Assembly: GCA_041672845.1 (NCBI GenBank)
Contig: JBAYYV010000002.1
Location: forward strand, 124,001 to 188,000
DNA length: 64,000 bases
Direction: 5' to 3'
DNA from: JBAYDV01 sp041672845
GTDB taxonomy: Bacteria; Bacteroidota; Bacteroidia; Bacteroidales; UBA932
A program made the position numbers and the translations under genes. The first letter of the stretch is position 1. Each line of letters opens with the position of its first letter. The notes beneath the pieces are model-generated. The model did no database searches, had not been told where the DNA came from, and saw only the letters and a program-made list of their open reading frames with translations. Positions 1 through 7,763 of the stretch are shown piece after piece.

Positions 1-668
1 TCTACTAAATTAGCTGGTTTACCTTCTTCAGCTATTTGTTGACGATACATTTCCATTTCTTTATCTATAATTTCCTGAGGGCAGCTATCTCTATTGATAG
101 AGACTGGAGACATGGCAGTAATCTGCATAGCTATTTCTTTTCCAGCTTCATGACTAATAGTCTTATTGAACCCTACAATAGTAGCTACTTTACCGTTCAT
201 ATGAATATAAGAATCGATAAATTCAGCTTCTATCGTATTATAGAAAGCAATAACATGTTTTTCTCCACTTTTACCAGTTTGTTCAGTAACTGCTGCTTGA
301 ATAGTTCTTCCATCTGCTAATTTAACTTGCATTAAAGCATCTTTATCTGCAGGGAAAGAATTTATAGCAGCATCTGCTATAGCATTTGCAAGATCCTGGA
401 ATTCTTGATTTTGAGCAACAAAATCTGTTTCACAACCTAAACTTATTAGAATTGCTTTTTTCTTGTCATTAGATACTTTAGCGATAACAGCACCTTCAGA
501 AGTTTCACGGTCAGCACGCTTTGCAGCTACTAGCTTACCTTTTTCTCTGATAATTTCTTTTGCTTTATCGAAATCGCATTCGGATTCTACAAGAGCTCTT
601 TTACAATCCATCATACCAGCTCCAGTCATTTTACGAAGTTTTGCTACGTCTACTGCTTTGATTTCCAT
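1..668 (-). CDS. tsf: Elongation factor Ts, C-terminally truncated by the window edge
   Basis: EF-Ts is the nucleotide exchange factor that reloads EF-Tu with GTP in the cytoplasm. The reading frame starts at 668 (MEIKAVDVAKLRKMTGAGMM) and stays open to base 1, giving about 222 residues. The N-terminal UBA-like part with the TGAGMMDCKRAL signature is seen at residues 15-27. The EF-Tu-contacting segment follows (LISLGCETDFVAQN, around residues 75-88, the usual CETDFVA motif), and then the start of the dimerisation domain. It lies 11 bases after the stop of rpsB, the standard rpsB-tsf pairing, and is probably cotranscribed with it. The 3' end lies outside the window. Identification is certain from the TDFVA and TGAGMMDCK motifs. 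Confidence 0.97.
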   Translation of the reverse strand, partial: MEIKAVDVAKLRKMTGAGMMDCKRALVESECDFDKAKEIIREKGKLVAAKRADRETSEGAVIAKVSNDKKKAILISLGCETDFVAQNQEFQDLANAIADAAINSFPADKDALMQVKLADGRTIQAAVTEQTGKSGEKHVIAFYNTIEAEFIDSYIHMNGKVATIVGFNKTISHEAGKEIAMQITAMSPVSINRDSCPQEIIDKEMEMYRQQIAEEGKPANLV

Positions 669-679
669 TTTCTTGATTT

Positions 680-1612
680 TTATTTTTCTTTAACTACTTC
701 AGCTTTTACTTCAGCTTTTACCTCAGCTTTTACCTCAGTTTTTACTTCAGGTTTAACAGCAGCTTCTACTTCAACTTTAACTTCTTTGGCTTCTTCTTTA
801 ACAACTGGGTTTTTACGTGAACGTAATTTTTTACCATCATGTGTTAATTCACCATTTTCTTTTTTAGCTGCAGCATTGGCTTTTTTACGAGCCTCATTTT
901 CCTGAGCTTCTTTTTCCTTGATAAGTTTTCTTTCGCCTAAACCTTCTCTTACTGCATCGCATACTCTACTTACTATTAATTCAATAGATTTAGCAGCATC
1001 GTCATTTGCAGGAATCACATAATCAATGGATGTAGGATCGCAACAAGTATCAACCATAGCGATTACTGGAATATTAAGACGATTTGCTTCTCTTACTGCA
1101 TTCATTTCTTTCTGTACGTCGACTACGAATAGAGCTGAAGGAAGACGGTTCATATCTGAGATAGAACCTAAGTTTTTTTCAAGTTTTGTTCTCTGACGAG
1201 TGACCTGGAGACGTTCTCTCTTGGCCAATGTTTCGAATGTACCGTCGGTCTTCATCTTATCGATAGTGTTCATCTTCTTAACTGACTTACGAATAGTAGG
1301 AAAGTTAGTAAGCATTCCGCCGGGCCATCTTTCTGTTACATAAGGCATATTGACAGATTTTGCACATTCTGATACTATGTCTTTTGCTTGTTTTTTAGTA
1401 GCTACAAATAAAATCTTACGACCAGCTACTGCTAGCTGTTTCATAACATTTGCAGCTTCATCTATTTTTAATACGCTTTTATGCAAGTCGATAACATGGA
1501 TTCCATTTTTCTCCATAAAAATATATGGCGCCATTTTTGGATTCCATTTCCTCTTCAAGTGACCGAAGTGAACACCTGCATCTAATAATTCTTGGAAATT
1601 TGTTCTTGGCAT
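680..1612 (-). CDS. rpsB: 30S ribosomal protein uS2 (S2) with a repetitive charged C-terminal tail
   Basis: uS2 is a late-assembly protein of the small subunit that binds near S1 and the mRNA exit. Residues 1 to about 230 hold the S2 fold, with LLDAGVHFGHLKRKWNPKM at the N-terminus, RWPGGMLTNFPTIRKSV, and the VVDVQKEMNAVREANRLNIPVIAMVDT region. From about residue 235 the protein continues as a low-complexity Lys/Glu/Val/Ala tail of some 75 residues, ending in repeated VKAE units encoded by 12-base repeats. At 310 residues it is longer than the usual 230-280. The gene follows rplM-rpsI on the same strand, separated by a 178-base leader, and precedes tsf. The tail is probably disordered. Confidence 0.97.
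   Translation of the reverse strand: MPRTNFQELLDAGVHFGHLKRKWNPKMAPYIFMEKNGIHVIDLHKSVLKIDEAANVMKQLAVAGRKILFVATKKQAKDIVSECAKSVNMPYVTERWPGGMLTNFPTIRKSVKKMNTIDKMKTDGTFETLAKRERLQVTRQRTKLEKNLGSISDMNRLPSALFVVDVQKEMNAVREANRLNIPVIAMVDTCCDPTSIDYVIPANDDAAKSIELIVSRVCDAVREGLGERKLIKEKEAQENEARKKANAAAKKENGELTHDGKKLRSRKNPVVKEEAKEVKVEVEAAVKPEVKTEVKAEVKAEVKAEVVKEK
696..755. repeat. 12-base tandem repeat in the 3' end of rpsB
   Basis: Five consecutive 12-base units are present. The first two are identical (ACTTCAGCTTTT), the next two differ by one or two bases and the fifth is degenerate. On the coding (minus) strand they encode the VKAE/VKTE steps of the uS2 tail. Units are a multiple of three, so copy-number slippage would change tail length without a frameshift. 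Confidence 0.85.
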
Positions 1613-1790
1613 TTTTCTTTTTTTTAAATGTTTGTCTCTAAATAAAAATAATTAGAGTTCTCTTGTTTAATTTCGGAGTAACACATATAGTGGTCTCCAG
1701 AATTTCCCGCAGTAGAACAAATAATAAGTAGTCTATAAAGAATCCGATTATTTTGAGTCCTAACTGTGCGACTTTGTTTAAATCTCTTTC
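1613..1790 (-). promoter_or_regulatory. Untranslated spacer/leader between rpsI and rpsB
   Basis: This 178-base gap is unusual inside a ribosomal protein cluster, where neighbours are separated by a few bases. It has no reading frame and no clear TAnnTTTG box or U-tailed hairpin. A leader of this size in front of rpsB could carry autoregulation by S2, which is known in other bacteria, but I see no specific structure that I can assign. Treat it as an uncharacterised leader. Confidence 0.35.
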
Positions 1791-2183
1791 TTAACGTTTA
1801 CTGAACTGGAAACGTTTACGGGCACCAGGTTGTCCAGGTTTCTTTCTTTCAACTTCACGAGCATCGCGAGTTAAAAAACCATTAGACTTTAATACAGGAC
1901 GATAAGCTTCACTATCGATTTCACATAATGCACGTGAAATGCCAAGGCGAAGAGCTTCTGCCTGACCTTTGATACCACCACCTACAAGATTAACATTGAT
2001 GTCAAAATTAGTAAGGGTATCAGTAACTGTTAAAGGTTGTTTCACTATGTAACGAAGAGACTCATCTGCGAAATATTCTTCTAGAGTACGTCCGTTAATA
2101 GTAATATTACCTTTACCTGTTGTGCTTACATAAACGCGAGCTACAGCGGATTTACGTCTTCCAAGGGCGTTAATTTGTTCCAT
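1791..2183 (-). CDS. rpsI: 30S ribosomal protein uS9 (S9)
   Basis: uS9 binds 16S rRNA in the head of the small subunit, and its C-terminal tail reaches the P-site tRNA. The protein has the normal length (130 residues). It starts with ALGRRKSAVARVYV, contains the VGGGIKGQAEALRLGISRAL core at about residues 66-85, and ends with the invariant basic tail GARKRFQFSKR. It lies 6 bases after rplM on the same strand, the near-universal rplM-rpsI pair, and shares its promoter. Confidence 0.98.
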   Translation of the reverse strand: MEQINALGRRKSAVARVYVSTTGKGNITINGRTLEEYFADESLRYIVKQPLTVTDTLTNFDINVNLVGGGIKGQAEALRLGISRALCEIDSEAYRPVLKSNGFLTRDAREVERKKPGQPGARKRFQFSKR

Positions 2184-2189
2184 TCTGTT

Positions 2190-2642
2190 TTACTTTACGT
2201 TTAAATTAATAATTTTTGGTGATTGAGCCTCGTGAGGATGTTCAGGACCTGCATAAAGATATACATTCCTTAATAATTCTGAGCCGAGACGTGATTTAGG
2301 AAGCATTCCTCTGATTGCTTCTCTAAGCGCGGCTGTTGGTTTTTTTGCCATCAACTCTTTGAAAGTAGTAATTCTTTGTCCTCCTGGATAACCAGTATAG
2401 CGTAAATACTCTTTCTTTTCCTCTTTTTTACCTGTCAAACGGATTTTTTCAGCATTGACAATGATAACATTATCTCCACAATCCACATGAGGGGTATAAT
2501 TAGGTTTACGTTTACCTCTAAGTAGCATAGCTACTTCAGAAGCAAATCTACCTAAAACCTGATTGGTGGCATCAACTACTACCCATTCCTTTGTTACAGT
2601 GGTAGCGTTAGCCGACACTGTTTTATAACTTTGTGTGTCCAC
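2190..2642 (-). CDS. rplM: 50S ribosomal protein uL13 (L13)
   Basis: uL13 is an early-assembly protein of the large subunit. At 150 residues it has the expected length. Typical features are EWVVVDATNQVLGRFASEVA near residue 20, the LLRGKRKPNYTPHVDCGDNVIIVNAEK core at about residues 41-67, and the AALREAIRGMLPKSRLGSEL segment. It is the first gene of the rplM-rpsI-rpsB-tsf set. A -7 box TATCTTTG lies about 66 bases upstream, and a GC-rich hairpin sits at the start of the leader. Confidence 0.98.
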   Translation of the reverse strand: MDTQSYKTVSANATTVTKEWVVVDATNQVLGRFASEVAMLLRGKRKPNYTPHVDCGDNVIIVNAEKIRLTGKKEEKKEYLRYTGYPGGQRITTFKELMAKKPTAALREAIRGMLPKSRLGSELLRNVYLYAGPEHPHEAQSPKIINLNVK

Positions 2643-2689
2643 TTTGTGTTGATTTTTAAGTTAATACATTAATAAATTAGTTGCGATCC

Positions 2690-2716
2690 CCTAAAAATAA
2701 AGGGGGTGCAAAGATA
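2690..2716 (-). promoter_or_regulatory. Promoter -7 box and 5' hairpin of the rplM-rpsI operon
   Basis: On the minus strand TATCTTTG (2716-2709) matches the Bacteroidota -7 consensus TAnnTTTG. No convincing -33 element is seen. Immediately downstream the predicted mRNA starts with a short hairpin whose arms are CCCCT and AGGGG (about 2690-2707). It has no following U-run, so it looks like a 5'-end stem rather than a terminator. Confidence 0.6.
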
Positions 2717-2732
2717 GATAATATTATTGAAT

Positions 2733-3833
2733 TTACAAAATATCAGCCATATTAGCCATCACGATGGCGACTGCAGATTCGACAATAATAGGACATCTTA
2801 GAGCAAAGCAAACATCATGACGTCCTTTAATCATAAACGATTCTACCTTATTTTTTGAAAAATTATAAGACTTTTGAATACAAGAAATACTGGAAGTAGG
2901 TTTGAAAGCCACATTGAATTTTATAGGATTACCATTAGTAATACCACCATTTATTCCACCTGCACCATTTTTAGAAGTTTTCCCTTGTCTGTCGACAATA
3001 GAATCGTTATGTTCCGAACCTCTCATCGCAGATGATTTAAAACCATCACCAAATTCAATACCTCTAACACCAGGAATAGAAAAAATCATATGACTAAGAA
3101 GAGATTCCATAGAATTAAAAAATGGTTCTCCTAAACCTGCTGGCACCCCATTAATAATACAAGTTATTATTCCCCCAGCAGAATCCCCTTCTTGTTTAAG
3201 AAGATTAATCAAATGGGCTACAGCTAAATCAAATGATTCTTCATCTGTAAAATCAGTTCTATTCAATTGTTCGACAGAACTTATTTCCGCATTAATATTG
3301 AATATTGAATTTATAGCAGTAACCTCTGCCATTTTAGAAAAAGCATTTTGTAAACACTTCATCGCTACTACTCCAGCAGCGACTATACCCACAGTCATCC
3401 TTCCTGAAAACATGCCCCCACCATTAAAATTTTTACCATATTTAATACGCGAAGTAAAATCAGCATGTCCAGGACGAGGAATATCAGCAAATTTGGAATA
3501 ATCTTCATCCCTAACATTTTTGTTAAAGAAACTTATTACTAACTCATTTCCAGTAGTTATTCCCTCTGTAGCAATATTATCTATTACAGAATCCTTAGCA
3601 GCAATATCACTTAAAGTAGGTACTAGTCCTTTTTCAAAAATAGGTACATCAGTCTCCTTCCTTTCTGTAAAAGCTTGACCTTTTGGATTTCTCCTCACCA
3701 AAGCCTCCTTAAAATCATCAGCACATAGAACAATACCGGGAGGCACTCCCATTATAGACACAGAAACTTTCTCCTCGTGAGAACCACCAGAAAGACTAAT
3801 TTTAAACTTATCACCGAAAGTATTACTAATCAT
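2733..3833 (-). CDS. aroC: Chorismate synthase, divergent type
   Basis: This enzyme converts 5-enolpyruvylshikimate 3-phosphate to chorismate using reduced FMN, the last step of the shikimate pathway. Family signatures are MISNTFGDKFKISLSGGSH at the N-terminus with the conserved His, RPGHADFTSRIKYG near residue 121, NFNGGGMFSGRMTVG near 135, GDGFKSSAMRGSEHNDSIV near 263, GGINGGITNGNPIKF, and GRHDVCFALRCP near the end. The usual GESHG is changed to GGSHE, and RGGGRSSARET to NGGGMFSGRMT. The latter reminds me of clostridial AroC proteins. Length (366) is normal. It is the last gene of the aromatic cluster, 38 bases after the aroD-aroA fusion. Confidence 0.95.
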   Translation of the reverse strand: MISNTFGDKFKISLSGGSHEEKVSVSIMGVPPGIVLCADDFKEALVRRNPKGQAFTERKETDVPIFEKGLVPTLSDIAAKDSVIDNIATEGITTGNELVISFFNKNVRDEDYSKFADIPRPGHADFTSRIKYGKNFNGGGMFSGRMTVGIVAAGVVAMKCLQNAFSKMAEVTAINSIFNINAEISSVEQLNRTDFTDEESFDLAVAHLINLLKQEGDSAGGIITCIINGVPAGLGEPFFNSMESLLSHMIFSIPGVRGIEFGDGFKSSAMRGSEHNDSIVDRQGKTSKNGAGGINGGITNGNPIKFNVAFKPTSSISCIQKSYNFSKNKVESFMIKGRHDVCFALRCPIIVESAVAIVMANMADIL

Positions 3834-3871
3834 TTTTATTTTTTCTAATATTAATAGCCCAATTTATTGGA

Positions 3872-5833
3872 TTAAATATTTTCATTATTTATGAAAAATT
3901 TCAAAAAATTAGGAAAAGATTTCTTCACATTCTCCACTTCATCTATAAAAACATTATTACCCATAAAAGAAGCTGCTACTGTTAACGCCATAATCATTCT
4001 ATGATCATTATGAGAAGATAAATAAATAGGAGCTAAAATGTTTTTGTCTGACGACAATTCTTTATTAGTTTTCCCATCAGATTCAAATCGTTCTACATAC
4101 ATAATATCATCATCTATAATTATAGATACCCCTAATTTACTAAATTCTTCAAAAATAGATTCTGCTCTATTAGACTCTTTAGTATATAACCTATTTACGC
4201 CTTTTATCTCTGATTTCCCATCACAATACATAGCTAAAGCTACACATGTAGGTATCAAATCCGGACAATTAGTAGCATCTATTTTAAAAGCTTTCATTGT
4301 TTCTGCAGTACTGCCTCTAGCATCTTTCAAGACTTGAAGAATACGAATATCAGGCTGTAAGCTATCCATTGGCATAATTTTATTTAAATCTATTCTTTTA
4401 AATTGTAAATTAATACTAGAAGCTATCGCATAATAAACATATAACGGAGCGGCCGCACTCCAGTCTGGTTCTACTTCTATACTCTCGCAGTTATATGATT
4501 GTCCCTCAGGACAGCTAAATATTAAATCACCATTTTCCTCTTCTTTACACTCAAGTTTTATAGAAAAACGATGCATAATATTACAAGTCATATCAATATA
4601 TGGGCGGCTTACTAAGTTCCTCAACCTCAACGTACGTCCCGACAAAAAAGGAAGTATCATCAAAAAACCTGACGCTAATTGAGAAGAAATTTCGGCATTA
4701 ATATCTATTTCCTTTGGTAAAGATTTAGCATAAATCGTGAAAGGTAAAGAAGTCATTTCTCTAGCTTTACATTCAATATTATTTCTAAGTAAATTGGCAA
4801 TAGTCTCAGAAAGATTACGATTAACCAATGTACCTTTACCTTTTAAAGTAAATGGTTTCCCATCACTAATCAATATCATTATAGGTATTATACTTCTAGC
4901 TAAAAACCCACTTTCTCCGACATTTATTTCATTACTAGTGTTAGTACTAATGCTAGTATTAATCCCAACTAGTAAAGATTCTATCACATTAATAGCAGAT
5001 ATAATATCATCTGCCAAATCATCTTCTAACCCAGTAATTTCAGTACTTCCTTTAGATAAATAAGAACATAATATAGTCCGCTGAGCATAACTCTTAGATG
5101 ACGGTAGTAGACTTTCTAGTGTAACATTATTAAGTCCTATTTTAGATGTTTCCTCTAATGGCAAATGTTTAGGTAAACAAAATGGATATTTCGCCTTATC
5201 TAAATAATTCATTATTTCGTCCACAGTTAATTGTCCAGGTGCAGAAGAAAGTGTTTTAGAAGCAGCCATATAATTAACTTTCGAACCCATTTGTAAAGCA
5301 AGACGTCTAGATATTTTCCCAACTTCTCCCATAGAAAAAGCTATTAAATCATTATTAGAGACCCTATACAAATACATTAAACGACTAACATCGTCTAAAT
5401 CTTCAGCATAAGGGACCATTTTCACCCAATCTGCTCCTATCTCTTTACATCTGTGATAAATATATTTCAGTTCAGGAATATATGGAGTCATATTGTATTC
5501 ATGCCAAGAAATTATAATAGTTAGATTCTTATTCAAATCTCTTCTCGTTTTAACAAAATGGATTAAAGAAGAATCCGAACTAATATCTATATCTATATAT
5601 TTCACCCCTGCCTCTATAGCTGTTTTTAAAAGTTTTCGTGATTTAGGTTCATCTTTAGCTAAAGGCCTATATGAAACGATTATTTCCGAGTATAAACGAA
5701 TAAAAGACACTAATTCTTCTTCAGTGAGACGTATATCATCTAATCTAAATTCAAAAGCCTTTTGATCAGGAAAGGAATTCATAATCTCCAGACATTGATG
5801 ATAATCTTTTCTATATATAGATATTACATTCAT
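3872..5833 (-). CDS. aroDA: AroD-AroA fusion: type I 3-dehydroquinate dehydratase and EPSP synthase
   Basis: Two shikimate-pathway enzymes appear in one 653-residue chain. Residues 1-215 are a type I (Schiff-base) dehydroquinase: EFR at 28-30, an SYRP segment near 54, the catalytic His111 in SWHEYNMTP, the Schiff-base Lys138 in WVKMVPYA, the GKISRRLALQMGS loop, and SSAPGQLT near 196. Residues 235-653 are EPSP synthase: LPSSKSYAQR with the substrate-binding Lys247, GESGFLAR, SSQLASGFL, DWSAAAPLY, the catalytic Asp525 in CPDLIPT, KESNR near 552, NDHRMIMAL and KKSFPNF. All key residues of both activities are present, so it is probably bifunctional. It sits 2 bases after aroB. I do not know this fusion as a standard arrangement. 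Confidence 0.92.
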   Translation of the reverse strand: MNVISIYRKDYHQCLEIMNSFPDQKAFEFRLDDIRLTEEELVSFIRLYSEIIVSYRPLAKDEPKSRKLLKTAIEAGVKYIDIDISSDSSLIHFVKTRRDLNKNLTIIISWHEYNMTPYIPELKYIYHRCKEIGADWVKMVPYAEDLDDVSRLMYLYRVSNNDLIAFSMGEVGKISRRLALQMGSKVNYMAASKTLSSAPGQLTVDEIMNYLDKAKYPFCLPKHLPLEETSKIGLNNVTLESLLPSSKSYAQRTILCSYLSKGSTEITGLEDDLADDIISAINVIESLLVGINTSISTNTSNEINVGESGFLARSIIPIMILISDGKPFTLKGKGTLVNRNLSETIANLLRNNIECKAREMTSLPFTIYAKSLPKEIDINAEISSQLASGFLMILPFLSGRTLRLRNLVSRPYIDMTCNIMHRFSIKLECKEEENGDLIFSCPEGQSYNCESIEVEPDWSAAAPLYVYYAIASSINLQFKRIDLNKIMPMDSLQPDIRILQVLKDARGSTAETMKAFKIDATNCPDLIPTCVALAMYCDGKSEIKGVNRLYTKESNRAESIFEEFSKLGVSIIIDDDIMYVERFESDGKTNKELSSDKNILAPIYLSSHNDHRMIMALTVAASFMGNNVFIDEVENVKKSFPNFLKFFINNENI

Positions 5834-5835
5834 AA

Positions 5836-6885
5836 CTATAAAATTTCTGATATAGGCAGTAAAACATCTTTTACATCTTCTAATCCACAGGGAAGTATTA
5901 AATGAATTTGGTTTCTATTTACCTTTTTATCATTAAGTATATGTTTCTTTAAATTTTCTTTTTTTATGCCTGATGGCCATGATATAGGAAGACCGCAGTT
6001 TTTAAAATCTTTCTTTAGCATTTCTAGAAAAGATAGTGAGGACATCTTTTTTTTCACTGCTATTTCAGCCACTATTATAATCCCGACAGATACAGCTTCA
6101 CCATGAGAAAAACTAGATTCCATTTCTATAGCATGAGCAAATGTATGTCCAAGATTCAATACTCTTCTTTCTCCTGTTTCGAACTCATCACGCTTTATCA
6201 CTTCTGATTTATACTCAGCAGATTTCTTGATAAATTTTAACACTTTAGAATAGTCTATATCATTAATACTATTATCATTATTAACATTGTCAATATTAAC
6301 TTTATTTGAAAATAATAATACGGCTTCTTTATACATATCAGCATCGAATAATATAAAAGTTTTTAACATCTCCGCTAGACCAGAATGCAAATCTCTTTCT
6401 TTTAATGTGACTAAATATTTGGGTGAAATAAATACCCATTCAGGCTGATTTATCGTACCTACCATATTTTTATTATTAGCAAAATTAACTCCATTTTTGC
6501 CGCCTATAGATGCATCTACTTGCGCTAATAGTGTAGTCGGAACAAATCCAAAGTGAAGTCCTCTTTTATATATAGTACTAATAAATCCACTCAAATCAGT
6601 AGTTATACCTCCACCGATAGCTACTACGAAAACTGAACGATCTAACTTCCACTCTATCATTTTACTTAAAATAGATTCACAAGTTTCCATAGATTTTTTT
6701 CTCTCTGTAGCATCTACTAAAATAGTATGAACTATATTGTCTACAGACAATAATTTGATACTTTCAGATACTTGAGATAGAACATTTTTATCTATAATTA
6801 CTAATACAGATAAACTCTTAGGAACTAATTTTACCCAATAATTCAAATTATCATTAAAATATAGCGTTGGCATCATGTTTTTCAT
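5836..6885 (-). CDS. aroB: 3-dehydroquinate synthase
   Basis: AroB cyclises DAHP to 3-dehydroquinate, the second step of the shikimate pathway, using NAD and a divalent metal. Visible signatures are AIGGGITTDLSGFISTIYKRG around residues 94-114 (NAD-binding glycine loop), the FVPTTLLAQVDASIGGKNGVNF motif near residue 120, and LNLGHTFAHAIE near 245 with the metal-binding His, followed by SHGEAVSVGI with a second His. Length (349) is normal. It is immediately followed by the aroD-aroA fusion. A -7 box in the 91-base gap upstream suggests that aroB, aroDA and aroC can also be transcribed independently of the attenuated promoter. Confidence 0.97.
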   Translation of the reverse strand: MKNMMPTLYFNDNLNYWVKLVPKSLSVLVIIDKNVLSQVSESIKLLSVDNIVHTILVDATERKKSMETCESILSKMIEWKLDRSVFVVAIGGGITTDLSGFISTIYKRGLHFGFVPTTLLAQVDASIGGKNGVNFANNKNMVGTINQPEWVFISPKYLVTLKERDLHSGLAEMLKTFILFDADMYKEAVLLFSNKVNIDNVNNDNSINDIDYSKVLKFIKKSAEYKSEVIKRDEFETGERRVLNLGHTFAHAIEMESSFSHGEAVSVGIIIVAEIAVKKKMSSLSFLEMLKKDFKNCGLPISWPSGIKKENLKKHILNDKKVNRNQIHLILPCGLEDVKDVLLPISEIL

Positions 6886-6908
6886 TATTATCTAGTATTT
6901 TTCTATTA

Positions 6909-6916
6909 CAAATATA
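6909..6916 (-). promoter_or_regulatory. Candidate internal promoter (-7 box) for aroB-aroDA-aroC
   Basis: On the minus strand TATATTTG matches the TAnnTTTG -7 consensus and ends 23 bases before the aroB start, in a 91-base intergenic gap. No clear TTTG -33 box is present at the usual 19-21 base distance, so the call rests on the -7 box alone in AT-rich DNA. Confidence 0.4.
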
Positions 6917-6976
6917 CATTAATATTATTACGTGAAAATCTATTATTTATTATAACATTTTCAAAAAACACATATT

Positions 6977-7750
6977 TTATTTTATATTTTCTCTAACATT
7001 TTGTAAAAATTTATGCATTTCACTAGTGTCTTGTTCTTTTATAATATCATAGAGTTCTCCCAATTTATCCATTATGCGTTCTATTTGATAAGTAGAATTT
7101 GGATTAAATAATATTTCTTGTAACAAAAAATCATCTTCTGACATTAATCCCTGAGCTATAGTCATATGTTTTTTAAAGGTAGTTCCAGGAGCTTTCTGAT
7201 GTTTCATAACAGAACCAAAAATAAGTGTAGAAGCAAATGGTATTGATAAAGAATACGATGTCGTTTCATCATGTTCCTCGAAAGTATATTCAAAAATATT
7301 AAGCTTTAATTTTGAATATAAATTTCTAAAAAATGCTTTCGCTATACTATCAGATTCTTTTATTATTATCGCATTTTGATGACTTAAATCATTTAAACTA
7401 GCGAAAGTGGGCCCAAACATGGGATGGGTTGAAACAAATTTATGTCCACTATTTTCATAAAATTCCTTTAGATTCGTTTTTACAGAAGCAATATCTGATA
7501 TTACACAGTCTTTTGATAAATATGGAAGTACCATTTTAAAAGCAGCTATCGTATATTTTATGGTAGAACAATTAATCATGAATTCGGGAGCAAACTCCTT
7601 TATTTCTTTCAAGTCAGATATTCTTATGGCATTAAATATATATTTTAATTGGTTTTTATTTACGTCAAATAAACCTACTTCATGATCAAAACTCAATGCA
7701 TCAGTAAAAAATCTTCCCATTTTCCCAGCACCTACTATTAATATCTTCAT
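6977..7750 (-). CDS. tyrA: Prephenate dehydrogenase
   Basis: TyrA oxidatively decarboxylates prephenate to 4-hydroxyphenylpyruvate in tyrosine synthesis. The N-terminus MKILIVGAGKMGRFFTDAL is the NAD(P)-binding Rossmann loop. CVISDIASVKTNL (about residue 81) and STHPMFGPT near residue 107 carry the conserved Lys and His of the active site. The all-helical C-terminal dimerisation half follows (SYSLSIPFAST through residue 257). There is no ACT domain, so feedback control by tyrosine is not obvious. It lies 13 bases after the DAHP synthase/chorismate mutase gene, in the same attenuated transcript. Confidence 0.94.
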   Translation of the reverse strand: MKILIVGAGKMGRFFTDALSFDHEVGLFDVNKNQLKYIFNAIRISDLKEIKEFAPEFMINCSTIKYTIAAFKMVLPYLSKDCVISDIASVKTNLKEFYENSGHKFVSTHPMFGPTFASLNDLSHQNAIIIKESDSIAKAFFRNLYSKLKLNIFEYTFEEHDETTSYSLSIPFASTLIFGSVMKHQKAPGTTFKKHMTIAQGLMSEDDFLLQEILFNPNSTYQIERIMDKLGELYDIIKEQDTSEMHKFLQNVRENIK

Positions 7751-7763
7751 ATATTTGAATATT

